A program made the position numbers and the translations under genes. Shown one piece after another: positions 22,653 to 33,104 of a DNA stretch of 64,000 bases. Position 1 is the stretch's first letter. Every line of letters begins with the position of its first letter. Under the pieces are notes generated by a model that worked only from the letters and a program-made list of their open reading frames with translations, was not told the origin of the DNA and did not search any database. This DNA is from Wallemia ichthyophaga EXF-994 (Eukaryota > Basidiomycota > Wallemiomycetes > Wallemiales > Wallemiaceae): NCBI RefSeq assembly GCF_000400465.1, contig NW_008806287.1, positions 62,001-126,000 on the forward strand, in the 5' to 3' direction.

Positions 22653-23209
22653 AGTGCATATATAAATGATATACATGATAATTAATAGTGTATTGTTCTA
22701 CTAGTGAGTTTCAGCTGTACAAACATGTATGATGTTGGTAATCAGGCACGCTGTGCGAATAAACGTCATAACAGTGGCAGTGTCAGTGAGGTAGGCAATT
22801 GACCTGCAGCCAAATTGATTCATTATCAATGAATGTCTGCGCGTTCAGCGTGTTCATTGTTACATGTGCAGCTCATATTTGTGCCTGCAGGGTTTAGAGT
22901 CAGGAGTCAGGAGTCAGGGCTGTCCCTAGCGTGCATTAAAGGGATTACGCTACGAAATTGCAAGACCCAACTGCCTAATACACTCTTAGTGAATTCCAAG
23001 TCCTTGGCTCAGCCTTCAGAATCGAGCTAATTCAAAACATGTGCGTTAAACAAACGCCATAATTTGAATCAGAGTGGCGCGATTGCAGCAAAGTACCATA
23101 AGAACTATCGATGGGTGCAGTTTAATTTCCACTTTGTATCGCTATGACTGTAATTTTACACCTGCATTAAAAGGCGGAACGCTCTTGACACACACAATTA
23201 TCCGCAATA
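22653..23209. other. Intergenic region without a supported gene
   Basis: About 557 nt downstream of RPN8. Short reading frames only, with no recognisable product. A small direct repeat of ggagtca occurs around 22899-22917. The last 60 nt would be the promoter side of the cutinase-like pseudogene. Confidence 0.4.
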
Positions 23210-23819
23210 ATCCGTCTTAATCTAGCTAGTTTCCTATTCACAACCCTCAAACCCTTCCTTTGCCATGCTCAAGAGACATGCACCGACTATGAGCTGATTA
23301 CCATTATAGGTACACTAGAGCCACAGGGACCGTCAATCGCTCTCAAATCCATCACAGACAGCGCTTTAGACGAGTTGCAAGGTGTTTCGAAGTACGACAT
23401 CGAGTACCCAGCCAGTATCTTCCAAGACTCTAGTGACGCGGTGAACGACACACTAGGCGAGCTGAACGATAAAATATCACAGTGCAACGATATGCAGTTT
23501 GTTTTGCTAGGATACTCGTAAGGTGCTTCAGCGGTTTTGGAGATGTTGGACAATTTGTCAGTCGAAGAAACGGAGAGGGTTGTTGGTGTGCTATTTCTCG
23601 GTAACCCAAATTTCTCTCAGCTATTCCGTTCAAACAGCTCAACAACGACTGGGACCAATCAGGAAAGGTTCTAGACATCTGCATTGAGGTGAGTAGCAAA
23701 TTGTTTTGCAATCAGGTCACTAAAATTGCTGTAGGATTTAGAACGACTATATCTGTAATCCAGTGATTTGTCGCATCACTAGACATTTCTTCTACTCAAC
23801 TAATCCCAAGGTTGTCTAG
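23210..23819 (+). pseudogene. Cutinase-like serine esterase pseudogene
   Basis: The frame starting at 23210 (no ATG; ATC at the expected start) reads as a signal peptide followed by ETCTDYELITIIGTLEPQGPS, the N-terminal block of fungal cutinase/acetylxylan esterase proteins. It continues to FVLLGYS at 23498-23518, then TAA at 23519-23521, then GASAVLEML and VVGVLFLGNP in the same frame. Families have GYSQGA here, so the Gln codon is a stop. After GNPNFS the homology moves to another frame (AIPFKQLNNDWDQSGKVLDICIE, from 23620), showing an indel. A further exon after a likely intron to 23733 gives NDYICNPVICRITRHFFYS, with the catalytic Asp/His region. Intact members are secreted cutin, xylan-ester or lipid hydrolases. 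Confidence 0.8.
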
Positions 23820-23903
23820 CGCTCAGTGAAGCACATAGTGACACAGCTCAATTCATAGTATTTTGCATCGAATGATTATCAAATGATCAAGTCATTCCTT
23901 ATT

Positions 23904-24233
23904 CTAAATCTCAACATCGTATGCAAGTGCTGTTTCCACTAATGGCTTGATCTGCTCGACTATCTTGACGTGCTCAGGATCGACTATGTATGCATTCAGC
24001 GCGTCGAGGCTGTCGAAGGTGGAATAGAGACCTTGAACAAGTTGATTAGAGAATTCCTACAGTCATCCGCGTGATTCCTCACCGTAGTTGTACACTCCAC
24101 TCTTCTCAGGACGCAATGGCTCGCCTAAAGAGAGCTTGGTTGGGCCATTGAGTGCGTGCAGTGGCTTGAAGACGTCGAGCGTTGCTTGGTCCTTGTTTTT
24201 GAGCTTCCAGAGTACTATGTGAGCGACTGGCAT
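23904..24233 (-). CDS. Stress-responsive dimeric alpha/beta-barrel (Dabb) protein
   Basis: Modelled as exons 24096-24233 and 23904-24056 with a 39-nt intron (donor GTGTAC, acceptor TGTAG), giving 96 aa. The start MPVAHIVLWKLKN and the later STFDSLDALNAYIVDPEHVK match the small Dabb fold, in which the HIVL strand and the Y-x4-PEH segment are the constant features. Length is right for a single-domain Dabb protein. Function in fungi is mostly unknown, often linked to stress. The splice is the only join that keeps both halves in frame, but the donor is weak. It is tail-to-tail with the esterase pseudogene. Confidence 0.7.
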
Positions 24234-24295
24234 TGGTGGTAGTGTGATGAGGGGGATATTGTGAATCAAGACTTAAGTATACATTCATTTACCAT

Positions 24296-25786
24296 TTAAC
24301 TTGCGTACACATCTTCAGCAGCCCTTCGAATATCATTCTCGAGGTCTTGATAGTCCTCCACGCCAACGCTAAACCTAACAAGGTTTTGGTTGATGCCTAG
24401 TTCTTCTCTGAGCGCTTTTGGTATACCTGCATGTGTCATTTTCGATGGCAGCTCTGCCAGGCTCTCTACACCACCGAGCGACTCAGCCAGCGAGAAAAGT
24501 GTGAGACGCTCGAGTATCTTTTCACCAGCTTCAGAAACACTGTCTGAGAAGCTGACACTAAGCATTCCACCTGTTGGTACTCCCAAGGAAACATCTCCAT
24601 TGTTGGCTTTGACGTGCTTTGACATTTGTTCCATCATTATATCATAGTTTGCGTTCCAGGGGAGACCAGGGTACAAAATGTCATGCTTGCTTTTCACCCA
24701 TCCCCTTTTGACGCCCTCTGTTGCAAAGTAGTGGGCCAACTTGAGTGCATTTTCACCATGTCTCTCCGCTCGGAGGTCTGAGAGATGTGTTAGCGTAGAA
24801 AACCACAAGTGGCGCTAGCGTACGCAGCGTTTTTGCTCCCCGCTGTGCCAACCAGCAATCGAAAGCTGACGGTACAGATCCGATGGCATTCTGGAAAAAC
24901 CTCAATCTCTCCGCCAAATGTTGGTGCTTAGTCACAACTACTCCCATTATAACCTAGTGGGTATCGTTAGACTAACTAGTAAGTAAGATTGTCCACGCAC
25001 ATCGCTGTGGCCGTTGATGTATTTTGAGACAGAATGCAAAACCACATCAGCACCGAGATCGAGGGGGTTTGAGTAGTATGGAGATAAAAATGTGTTATCA
25101 ACTACCAAAATTGCGTCTCTTGAGTGTGCAATTCGAGCCAAATGAGGGATATTAACAATTTTCATTGTCGGATTCGTCGGAGATTCAACCCAAATCATCT
25201 ATTATGATCATATCAGATGACTCTTGTAATTACCGAGAGATTATCACCTACTTTAGTATGCTTTTTCCAGTTGCTCGCAATAACAGCCTCCTCGACTGTG
25301 CCTTCGAGTGGCACAAACGATGTTTGTACACCTAACAAAGAAGCGACGTGGGTGAAGTATCTCGAAGTACCACCGTATACATCGTCTATTGAAATTACGT
25401 GGCTTGGGCCATGCCCTAAAAGATGCAAGAGCGTTGAGGCAGCTGCACTTCCACTTGCAAATGCGAATCCATACTTTCCATTCTCGAGCGCTGCGATTTG
25501 TCTTTCTAATGCTTCTCTGTTGGGATTGTTCGAACGTGAGTACTCGAATCCCTATGACGTGTGAGCGATAAGGACGCAAGTGGATATAGCCAGACAGACT
25601 TTGTGATTTCCAACGCCTGTTTGAGCGTATGTGGTGCTTAGAGATATTGGTGGAATTACAGCGCCAGTTGATTCGTCTGGTGTGCTACCCTGTGAAGCGT
25701 TGAGAGCTGAGCAACGACATTCAAAGCATACTAACAACGTGAATAGCTCGAGTGGCAAAGCTTGGGCTCGTCTGGGCATTATCCAT
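24296..25786 (-). CDS. CYS3: Cystathionine gamma-lyase (Cys/Met PLP enzyme)
   Basis: Six exons, 25739-25786, 25600-25689, 25252-25551, 25001-25198, 24824-24953 and 24296-24777, with introns of 46-53 nt, give 415 aa. Family blocks in order: [87 protein letters not shown] and [13 protein letters not shown], in which the Lys binds PLP. QRGAKTLHLRAERH crosses the last splice. The enzyme would split cystathionine to cysteine, 2-oxobutyrate and ammonia in the cytosol. Related gamma-synthases share many motifs, so the exact reaction is the main uncertainty. Confidence 0.9.
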
Positions 25787-25862
25787 CTTAGTGGCAGTTT
25801 CAGTTGCAGTTCAAGTGCAGAAATCACGTCATTTGGTTTTAAAGTAGCAATAAATATCCATT

Positions 25863-26876
25863 TTACTCTGATTTGTAGTCGTACAGATTCACACTTCCAT
25901 CGTCTCCTGCGCTGGCTAGAGTCTTGGTTTTCGGCGTGTAGGCCAAGCTGTTTATATCCGCACCTCCGTGTGCTTTGTCTATTGATTCAACTAAAACCAG
26001 CTTCGTAATCACGCCATCGCTATATCCAAGTTTCCATAGTGATAAAGTTCCGTCTGCACCGCCAGTAGCGATATAATTTTCATCCAGCCAGACGATGGTA
26101 TATATAGAACGCTTGTGAGCGTTATTTAGAATGGCGGTGGGTACACCAGCATCATTCCAAGCAATTATACTCAAATCGTCACTAACACTAACCAAGTGGT
26201 GACCGCTAGGTGACCATTCGCATGCCCAGACGGTGGAAGAGTGCTTCTTAAAGCGTGAACTAACATACCAATCATCGGAAGGATCGTCCTTGTAGATATT
26301 GATGGTATCATCATAGCTAGCACTTGCCAACAGTTCATCCGAGTGAGGGTGGAAAGTGACGTGCTTAACATCTTGAGTGTGCTCCATTAGAACACTAACG
26401 CACTCAGGTTCATTACCAGATGTAACTAGGCTGGTTGTTAGATGAAATTAAGCGTTTGTACGTGAGAAAAGAGAAATACCTTCCCAAATCCAAACTGATT
26501 TGTCTCGTGAGCTTGAAGCGAGCAAAGTAGACGAGTTATTGAAGGCAACAGACTTGCATTCACTCTCGTGGCCTTCTAAGACTGAAGTGCAAGACCAATT
26601 GTCGTGTACATGGTCTTCTTTCTCCCAAATACCAACGGATGCGTCAAAAGAGGCGGTTGCGAGGTAAGAGCCATTAGGTGACCAAGCCAAAGCTCTAACA
26701 GTCCTCTTATGCTCCTGTGGCAAGCTAGCGACTTGTGTCCATGACTCGTTCAGATAAGCGTAAAGATGTACTTGATGATCACCAGACGATGAAGCTAATA
26801 AATTGGTCGCAGGATTAAACGCAACAGACCAAACTTTATCTTGATGAGATTTAAATCTTTTTATTTCCGATAACAT
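25863..26876 (-). CDS. CIA1: WD40 protein of cytosolic Fe-S assembly, Cia1
   Basis: Two exons, 26480-26876 and 25863-26425, with a 54-nt intron ending CCTAG, give 319 aa. Seven WD-type repeats fill the protein, for example HQDKVWSVAFNPATNLLAS, HKRTVRALAWSPNGSYLATA, HESECKSVAFNNSSTLLAS and EHTQDVKHVTFHPHSDELLA. The spliced segment WEVTSGNEPECVSVLMEH and the ending LASAGDDGSVNLYDYK fit CIAO1/Cia1. The protein is part of the CIA targeting complex that hands Fe-S clusters to cytosolic and nuclear proteins. It is divergent from the HIS5 gene with only 30 nt between start codons. Confidence 0.93.
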
Positions 26877-26906
26877 GGTATATCTTCAACGCTGACGTAC
26901 ACCACA

Positions 26907-28144
26907 ATGTCTAGCCCTAAAATTCGTGGCTTGAATCTTGACGTTTTACCTCAGAATTATCCCCAGCCAAGCCACTTTAACATAGAAAATGTTATAAGGA
27001 ATAATATTTTATCTTTGGAACCATATCGCTGTGCTCGCGATGATTACGATCAAGGTATCCTTCTAGAGTGAGTTGGGTTGTATGCAGCAACAGCAGCATC
27101 TTATATTTGAGCAGCGCAAACGAAAATTCACTTGGCTCAACGGTTCAGGCGGATCAAGAGCAGGAATTACACAGATACCCTTCACCTTCTCACCCAGCGA
27201 TTAAGGAGTCAGTCACAAGGCTTAGATCTTTGCCTTCGATCGATTACGTTTTCTTGGGCGTCGGTTCTGATGAGGTTATTGATCTCCTTTATCGTGTTTG
27301 CTGTACTCCATCTCAAGATAAGGCCTTGACTTGTCCACCAACTTACGGCATGTATGGCGTTTGCGCTGTTATAAACGATGTTCAAGTCGAGAAAATACCT
27401 TTAGATGTCAACCAAGGTAGATTTCAACTTGACGTTGGTCGTATTCAGGATGCTTATGCGAAAGATGTCGACAATAAGCTGAAATTAACCTTCATTTGCT
27501 CACCAGGTAATCCAACTGGGAGTCTCATCAACCTCAAAGACATAATCACACTCCTTGAAGACGAGAACAATAACGGTTTAATCGTAGTTGATGAGGCATA
27601 CATCGATTTCAGTGATAATGATGCATCTGCTGTGCAATTAGTCGAAAAGTACAGCAACTTGATAGTGATGCAAACACTTTCAAAGAGCTTCGGTCTGGCT
27701 GGGATCAGACTTGGCATTGCAATTGCTCAACCACCGCTTATTCAAGTACTATCAAACACAAAAGCACCTTACAACATATCAACTCCTACAGCCAAGCTAG
27801 CTGAGGAAGCTCTTAGCGAGAAGGGAGTTGGGAATATGAAATCATTTGTCGCAGAGTTGAAGAAGAACAGAGATTTCTTGATTAGTGAGTTGAGCTCATT
27901 CAAAAACGTAGATAGAGTGATAGGCTCAAACGACGCCAACTTTGTTATGCTTCCAATATTGAATGATGAAGGTAAAAAGGACAATGAAAAGGCTAAGTAC
28001 ATCTACAAGCACCTGGCTGAAACAGATAAGATTGTGGTGAGATATAGAGGATCAGAAATCGGATGTGAAGGGTGCCTGAGAATATCGATTGGTACAAAGA
28101 CAGAATGTGTAGAGCTGCTTGAGAAGCTCAAGAAGTTACTGTAA
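26907..28144 (+). CDS. HIS5: Histidinol-phosphate aminotransferase
   Basis: Two exons, 26907-27067 and 27115-28144, with a 47-nt intron (donor GTGAGT), give 396 aa. The splice completes LEPYRCARDDYDQG and GILLDANENSLGS, the family's substrate entry motif. Later come RYPSPSHPAIKE, FLGVGSDEVIDLL, CSPGNPTGSLI, VVDEAYIDFSD and TLSKSFGLAGIRLG, where the Lys of SKSF binds PLP. This class I/II aminotransferase converts imidazole acetol phosphate to histidinol phosphate in histidine synthesis. Length is typical. The promoter is shared with CIA1 in 30 nt. Confidence 0.96.
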
Positions 28145-28194
28145 AAGAATAAATTGATAATTCAGTTTGATTTTTAACTTGATCCTGACCAATC

Positions 28195-28799
28195 ATGTTC
28201 GCTACAAGACTAAACTTGATAAAGAATACGCCAAAGATACTCGTTGACGCTTCAAAGTCATTGCCAGAAGCTCCAGCTCAGCGTTTAAAGGCTTCAACGA
28301 GAATAACGGGATTGGCAGTACACCCAGATCCGTGTTAGTTTCAATTGAGTGGTGGAGTGGATTAGGCTGATGATAATCGATAGTATCCGCACTCGCAGAG
28401 ACTTATTCAAGTACATTATCATTCTTACAGCAATTCCCGTCTTCTTCCGTGTACAAGAATAGCGTTGAGGCACTCACGAAGCAGCGTTTGAGCAGAGTGG
28501 TCAGCGCGAACGACAAAGGCGTTAGCCCAGAAGACGTGGAGGCTAACAGCAACTCAGAATACTCTGATTTGTTGGGTACACCGCCTGTACAGTTGGAGGA
28601 AGTTTTAGTTGAAGCTGAGAACGAGCTTGGTTTGGCAGCAAAGATGTTTGAATGGAAAGCGTGAGTTTGCTTGGTTTATTGCTGCATTACTGGCTTAGGC
28701 TTATTGCGCTGCAGATGGGAGCCACTCCAAGTACAGCCACCAAAGGATCAATGGAAGAATCCTTTCAGCGTCGATACTTCAAAATCTTTGAACGAATAA
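28195..28799 (+). CDS. NADH:ubiquinone oxidoreductase NDUFA5 subunit (29.9-kDa type)
   Basis: Three exons, 28195-28333, 28384-28660 and 28715-28799, with 50- and 54-nt introns, give 166 aa. The start MFATRLNLIKNTPKILVDAS is a presequence-like segment. TGLAVHPDPLSALAETYSST, then FPSSSVYKNSVEALTKQRL, QLEEVLVEAENELGLAAKMF and, across the last splice, EWKAWEPLQVQPPKDQW are the NDUFA5/complex I accessory subunit signatures. It sits in the peripheral arm of respiratory complex I on the matrix side. Its presence means the organism has complex I, unlike Saccharomyces. Confidence 0.93.
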
Positions 28800-28853
28800 T
28801 TTGTACTTAATTTAAACGTATATTTCTATCCACACGTCATCGGTACAGTCACC

Positions 28854-29852
28854 ATGCCTGTCCCAGAAACATTCAATCGACTAAGAATCTTTGAAACGGG
28901 TAATCTAGATAAGCTTGTGATTGACAGCAACTCCACTCTCGATTCTCTTGGTCCCCACGCTATAAATATCAAAGTGTCTTACGCGGGGATCAACTACATC
29001 GACACCTATTTCAGATCTGGTTTATACCCAGTTAGCTTGCCCTTTAATCTCGGTCAAGAGGGTTCTGGCACTGTTGTCGACGTTGGCTCACAAGTTACTC
29101 GCTTCAAGCCAGGCCAATCTGTAGCTTTCTACTCGAATGGTTCGTTGTCTGAGTACACACAGGTTGAAGAATCCAAAGCTGTTGCTTTAGACACCAAGAA
29201 CGTATCAGAATTTGATGCTGCGACGGTCCTTTTGCAAGGTCTCACCGCCTGGACCTTCCTTAAAGAGGCACATAACGTCAAGAAAGGTGACAAAGTGCTT
29301 GTACATGCAGCAGCCGGTGGCGTTGGTTTGATATTGGTTCAACTCGCAAAGTATTTGGGTGCAATCGTCATCGGAACGACTTCAACAGCAGAGAAGGCTC
29401 AACTTGCAAAAGCAAATGGTGCAGACCACGTTATTTTATACACCGAGGAAAACGTCGCAGAGCGTATTAATGAGATAACAAACGGCGAAGGAATCGATGG
29501 TAATTTTGATGGAGTTGGAAAAGATACGTTTGATTTAGCTTTTCAAGTCGCTGCTAGGCGTGGAACTATCGTATCTTTCGGTAATGCATCCGGCGCTGTT
29601 CCCCCATTTAGCATTCTACAACTCACACCTAAGAACATCAAACTACTCAGACCTTCAGTGATGAATTACATTGCTACAGCTGAAGAGCTCGATAGATACT
29701 CTGCTGAGCTGTTCGATCTCATTGAGAGAGGCGTGCTCAAAATACACAGACACGGTGTATACAGCTTCGATATCGACAGTCTCAAACAGGCGCAAGCTGA
29801 TATAACATCGCGTGCAACTACGGGAAAGCTCGTCGTTAAAGTATCAGATTAA
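28854..29852 (+). CDS. NADPH quinone oxidoreductase (zeta-crystallin-like)
   Basis: Single exon, 332 aa. It is a medium-chain dehydrogenase/reductase without zinc ligands. Signatures are VSYAGINYIDTYFRSGLYP, LGQEGSGTVVDVG and the NADPH loop LVHAAAGGVGLILVQLAKYL. LQGLTAWTFLKEAH and GNASGAVPPFSILQL are typical of the quinone reductase branch (yeast Zta1, E. coli QorA). The enzyme would carry out one-electron or alkenal/quinone reduction in the cytosol. Full length, no anomalies. Confidence 0.92.
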   Translation: MPVPETFNRLRIFETGNLDKLVIDSNSTLDSLGPHAINIKVSYAGINYIDTYFRSGLYPVSLPFNLGQEGSGTVVDVGSQVTRFKPGQSVAFYSNGSLSEYTQVEESKAVALDTKNVSEFDAATVLLQGLTAWTFLKEAHNVKKGDKVLVHAAAGGVGLILVQLAKYLGAIVIGTTSTAEKAQLAKANGADHVILYTEENVAERINEITNGEGIDGNFDGVGKDTFDLAFQVAARRGTIVSFGNASGAVPPFSILQLTPKNIKLLRPSVMNYIATAEELDRYSAELFDLIERGVLKIHRHGVYSFDIDSLKQAQADITSRATTGKLVVKVSD

Positions 29853-29945
29853 GTTGTACACATAGCTTACTTAGGTTAATGAAAAACTTGACTGGAATGT
29901 TTGTGAAGATTTAGTGCAATGCGATTTACGCGGTCTACAAACACA

Positions 29946-30305
29946 ATGAAGTTTGCTTTGATCGCATTGGCAGCTGCAGCAAGTGCTGTGCCACTGAACA
30001 GACGCCAAGACAGTCATGTCACTACGTCTAATCTTGATAAGCTGAGAGACGAGAACAATTCACTTCCGGAAAGTGGAGTATACAGATTAGATATTGTGCC
30101 AGGCAGGAAGGAGGGAGAATCTAGTATGTAATTGTTTGTGATTACAGTCTGAGCTGATGTGTCTGTAGGTATTGAGCTGGTCCCCGATGAGAACGGTAGT
30201 ATTATATTTCAAAACAACGAGTCAGAAGGCATGTCCAAGCATGGCAATGGTACTGCAGTTGTAGATTCCCACAAAGAGGAGGAAGAAGACCAAGACCAAG
30301 ACTGA
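29946..30305 (+). CDS. Small secreted protein of unknown function
   Basis: Two exons, 29946-30123 and 30169-30305, with a 45-nt intron (donor GTATGT), give 104 aa. The start MKFALIALAAAASAVPLNRR is a clear signal peptide, with a likely cleavage after ASA and a dibasic RR just downstream that could be a Kex2-type site. An in-frame ATG at 29919 would add nine residues ahead of it and is less likely. The mature part is hydrophilic, has no Cys, contains possible N-glycosylation sites (NNS, NES, NGT) and ends in an acidic E/D/Q tail. No family recognised. Confidence 0.65.
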
Positions 30306-30397
30306 GGGATTCGATTGAATCGCAGATACGAATAAACTTAATAAATGATACATTTTACTATCTATACTTGTAATACACTCCTCGATTTGCTTCGTCG

Positions 30398-32965
30398 ATG
30401 AGAGCGAGAAGGCTGTTCAGTACTGCAGCAAGCGAGACCAATAAGCTTTACATATCATCTATATTCCCAATCAGATACGGTCGTTTCGATCCACGTTACG
30501 CTTACTCGTTGCTTCGGGAGCATTCCCTGATCGATTACCTCAGAACAAGACTAAACGATAATGGAATACGCGTGCATTCAATAGAATCGCGACTGCGAGA
30601 GGGCGGAGCATTTGTTACAGTATCAGAAGATAACAGCTTATCAACGAAAAGCATACGTAATCAACTAATCGATAATGGTAACTTGAGGAAGACAACGCTA
30701 TTGAATACGAACGTGTTTCCTGTAATCGGTTCTCCCTTTAATGAGGATATGGATCGATATCCATCAGCCCAACTGAGAGTGGATTATAACGGTCCTCAAA
30801 TATCCCAGGAGGAGCTCTACAATATATTCAGACGATATGGTCGCATTATGGAGATAGAGTCCAGTAGTGGTGGCTTTGATCTTACATACCAGTCAACCTC
30901 TGCTAGTACAGCAGCTCGTTCCTGTGTACATGGCTTTGTCACAGATAGTGGCACTAAACTGAAGCTAACGTATCAGCCGAGAGTATCTAAACACTTCTAC
31001 AAAGACTGGATAATGTCTCATCCCCGTATCGTTGTACCACTCCTAGTCTTCTTGATTGGTGCAGTTAGTTACGTCATCTTTGATCCAGTGAGGGAGTATG
31101 CAATCAAGAGCAAGGTGATGCGCACGTTCAGTCTTGATGCAGTGAAGAAGAAGTGGCTCGTCTTTGGTGACAACTCTGTCAAATCATCGAGTGACGGTGT
31201 AGTCGCCAGCGATATCCAGGAGAGGAGGGAAGCTTTCGAGTCGGTAAATATATGGCTGAATGAGTCGCCCTCGACTTTCATTACTCTCACTGGTGCTCGT
31301 GGATCTGGTAAGAGCTCCCTCTTGAAGAATCTCATGCGCGATCGTCAAGTACTCTCAATCGATTGTGCTCAAGTGTGCAGAGCCGAAAATGACGCTCAGC
31401 TGGTCACTGAACTCGCCGATCAGACTGGTTACTGGCCAATCTTTGGTTTCTTGAGCAGCGTTTCTAATCTACTCGACCTCGCCAGTGTTGGGTTGATCGG
31501 CACAAAAGCGGGATTCGCTACACCTTTGGAAGATCAACTAAAACAAATCCTCTCAATCACAACTAAGGCTGTGGAGAAAGCTAGGGATTTAAAGTTTTCA
31601 GCATCAAAATCTCAACATGATGACTTGAAACTTGGTCTGAAACAGGCTGCTGAGGAGGAGGTGAGAAAGAATTCAAACTCCTTCTCACACGATGGAAGAA
31701 TCGATTGCATTGCCGGTAATGGAATAATGAGTGAACTCGGTGTTGGGATAGAAACTGATGACATTGATGATCAAGTATTATCGCTTACTTTGAATCGACT
31801 TGAAGGGTTAAATAAGAACAATTATGATGAAGAGAAAGAAAAGATCAAGAGTATACCAGTAGTTATTGTCAAGAACTTTGACTTCAAAGGAGCAGATCGT
31901 GACGTGTTGTTCGACGTACTGAGCACTTGGGCGTCTAATTTAGTACTTGCGAAAGTTGCTCATGTTGTCTTTGTGTCTGATAACGTCAGTTCTAACAAAC
32001 GCTTAGCCAAAGGTGAGTAGAGTTATCACCAATTGAACATTAATTTATTGTCTCACACAGCCTTACCAAACAAGCCACTCAACTCTATCAGTTTATCCGA
32101 TGCTGACATGCATAACTCTGTCAAATTTGTTATGAATAGACTGAGGAATCTAACTCTTAGTAGTGATGACAAGAAGCTTATCGAGTTAATTGGTGGACGT
32201 GTTGAAGATCTTGAAGATGTGAGTGGTTGATGGTGTCGATTGATAATCCTATTAATCGTTTATCAGTTAGTGCGCAAGGTGCGCTCGGGATTGAGCATTC
32301 AAGAGGCTATCAATCAGATAGTAGTGACGAGTGCTAGTGAGCTACGTCAAAATATTCTTGCCAAGAATGAGCATGGATGGAAACCTGAAGAGGCATGGTC
32401 AATTATAAAGGAGCTCTCAAAAGAAGAGAAGGTAAGCTGATTGTTAATATCTTAATTTGCAAAGATGATCTAATAAGGACGTTTAGGTCAGCTACGCGTC
32501 AACATTAATTAACTGGCCTTTCACAGGAAACGAAGGATCATTGCAAGCACTCGAACAGCATGATTTAATTACAATTGTTCATAAGAATGGCAGACCAGCT
32601 GATATTGTCTCTGGGAAGCCAATTTATCGTACTGCTTTTAAGCAGTTAGTTAATGGTGAATTGTGGAAAGTGATATATGATGTATAGCTAACGACACCTC
32701 TTCAGACTTACCATACAAAGCGCTTTTAGATGTAACTTCAAACAAACTAAAGAGGGAATATAAGGAGGGACAGATTAGAAAGTGGGAAACAGAGCTGTTA
32801 GATTTGAAGAATATAGGTTTAGATGACGGGACATTCTTCACATCATTTAGATCACCTTCAGCTACTCAATTACGCGCAGAATATCTCCTCAAACAGATAT
32901 ACGCAGCTCAATCAACAGTCAACAAGATTGAAAAAGAGTCAGATAAGCTAAAGAAAGTAATGTAA
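30398..32965 (+). CDS. YME2: Mitochondrial inner membrane protein Yme2
   Basis: Five exons, 30398-32012, 32061-32218, 32267-32431, 32487-32655 and 32706-32965, with introns of 48-55 nt, give 788 aa. The N-terminus MRARRLFSTAAS is a presequence. An RRM-like domain occupies about residues 125-200 (LRVDYNGPQISQEELYNIFR). One TM helix follows at about residues 212-230 (PRIVVPLLVFLIGAVSYVIF). The intermembrane-space side carries a Walker A motif, LTGARGSGKSSLL, and a P-loop ATPase region. Yme2 is known to affect mtDNA escape and nucleoid organisation. Five exons join without a frame problem. Confidence 0.9.
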
Positions 32966-33104
32966 ATAAATATTAAAGTTGATTGAGAAAATCAATAATT
33001 AATTACAAGCATTTGATATATGAAACAAGAAGGGGTGATATATGAAACAAGGATAAGAGATTAACTGGTATAGGAGTGAAGTGCTGAGATATGTCCATCA
33101 CTCT

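Noticed and set aside
22833..23030. 65-aa frame upstream of the esterase pseudogene
   Set aside because: No motif, no plausible splice extension, composition like noncoding sequence.
23505..23619. Intron from GTAAGG at 23518 to CTCTCAG at 23620 that would remove the esterase stop
   Set aside because: It would be about 100 nt, would delete the conserved GASAVLEML...FLGNP block and would leave the downstream frame wrong, so a nonsense mutation is the better reading.
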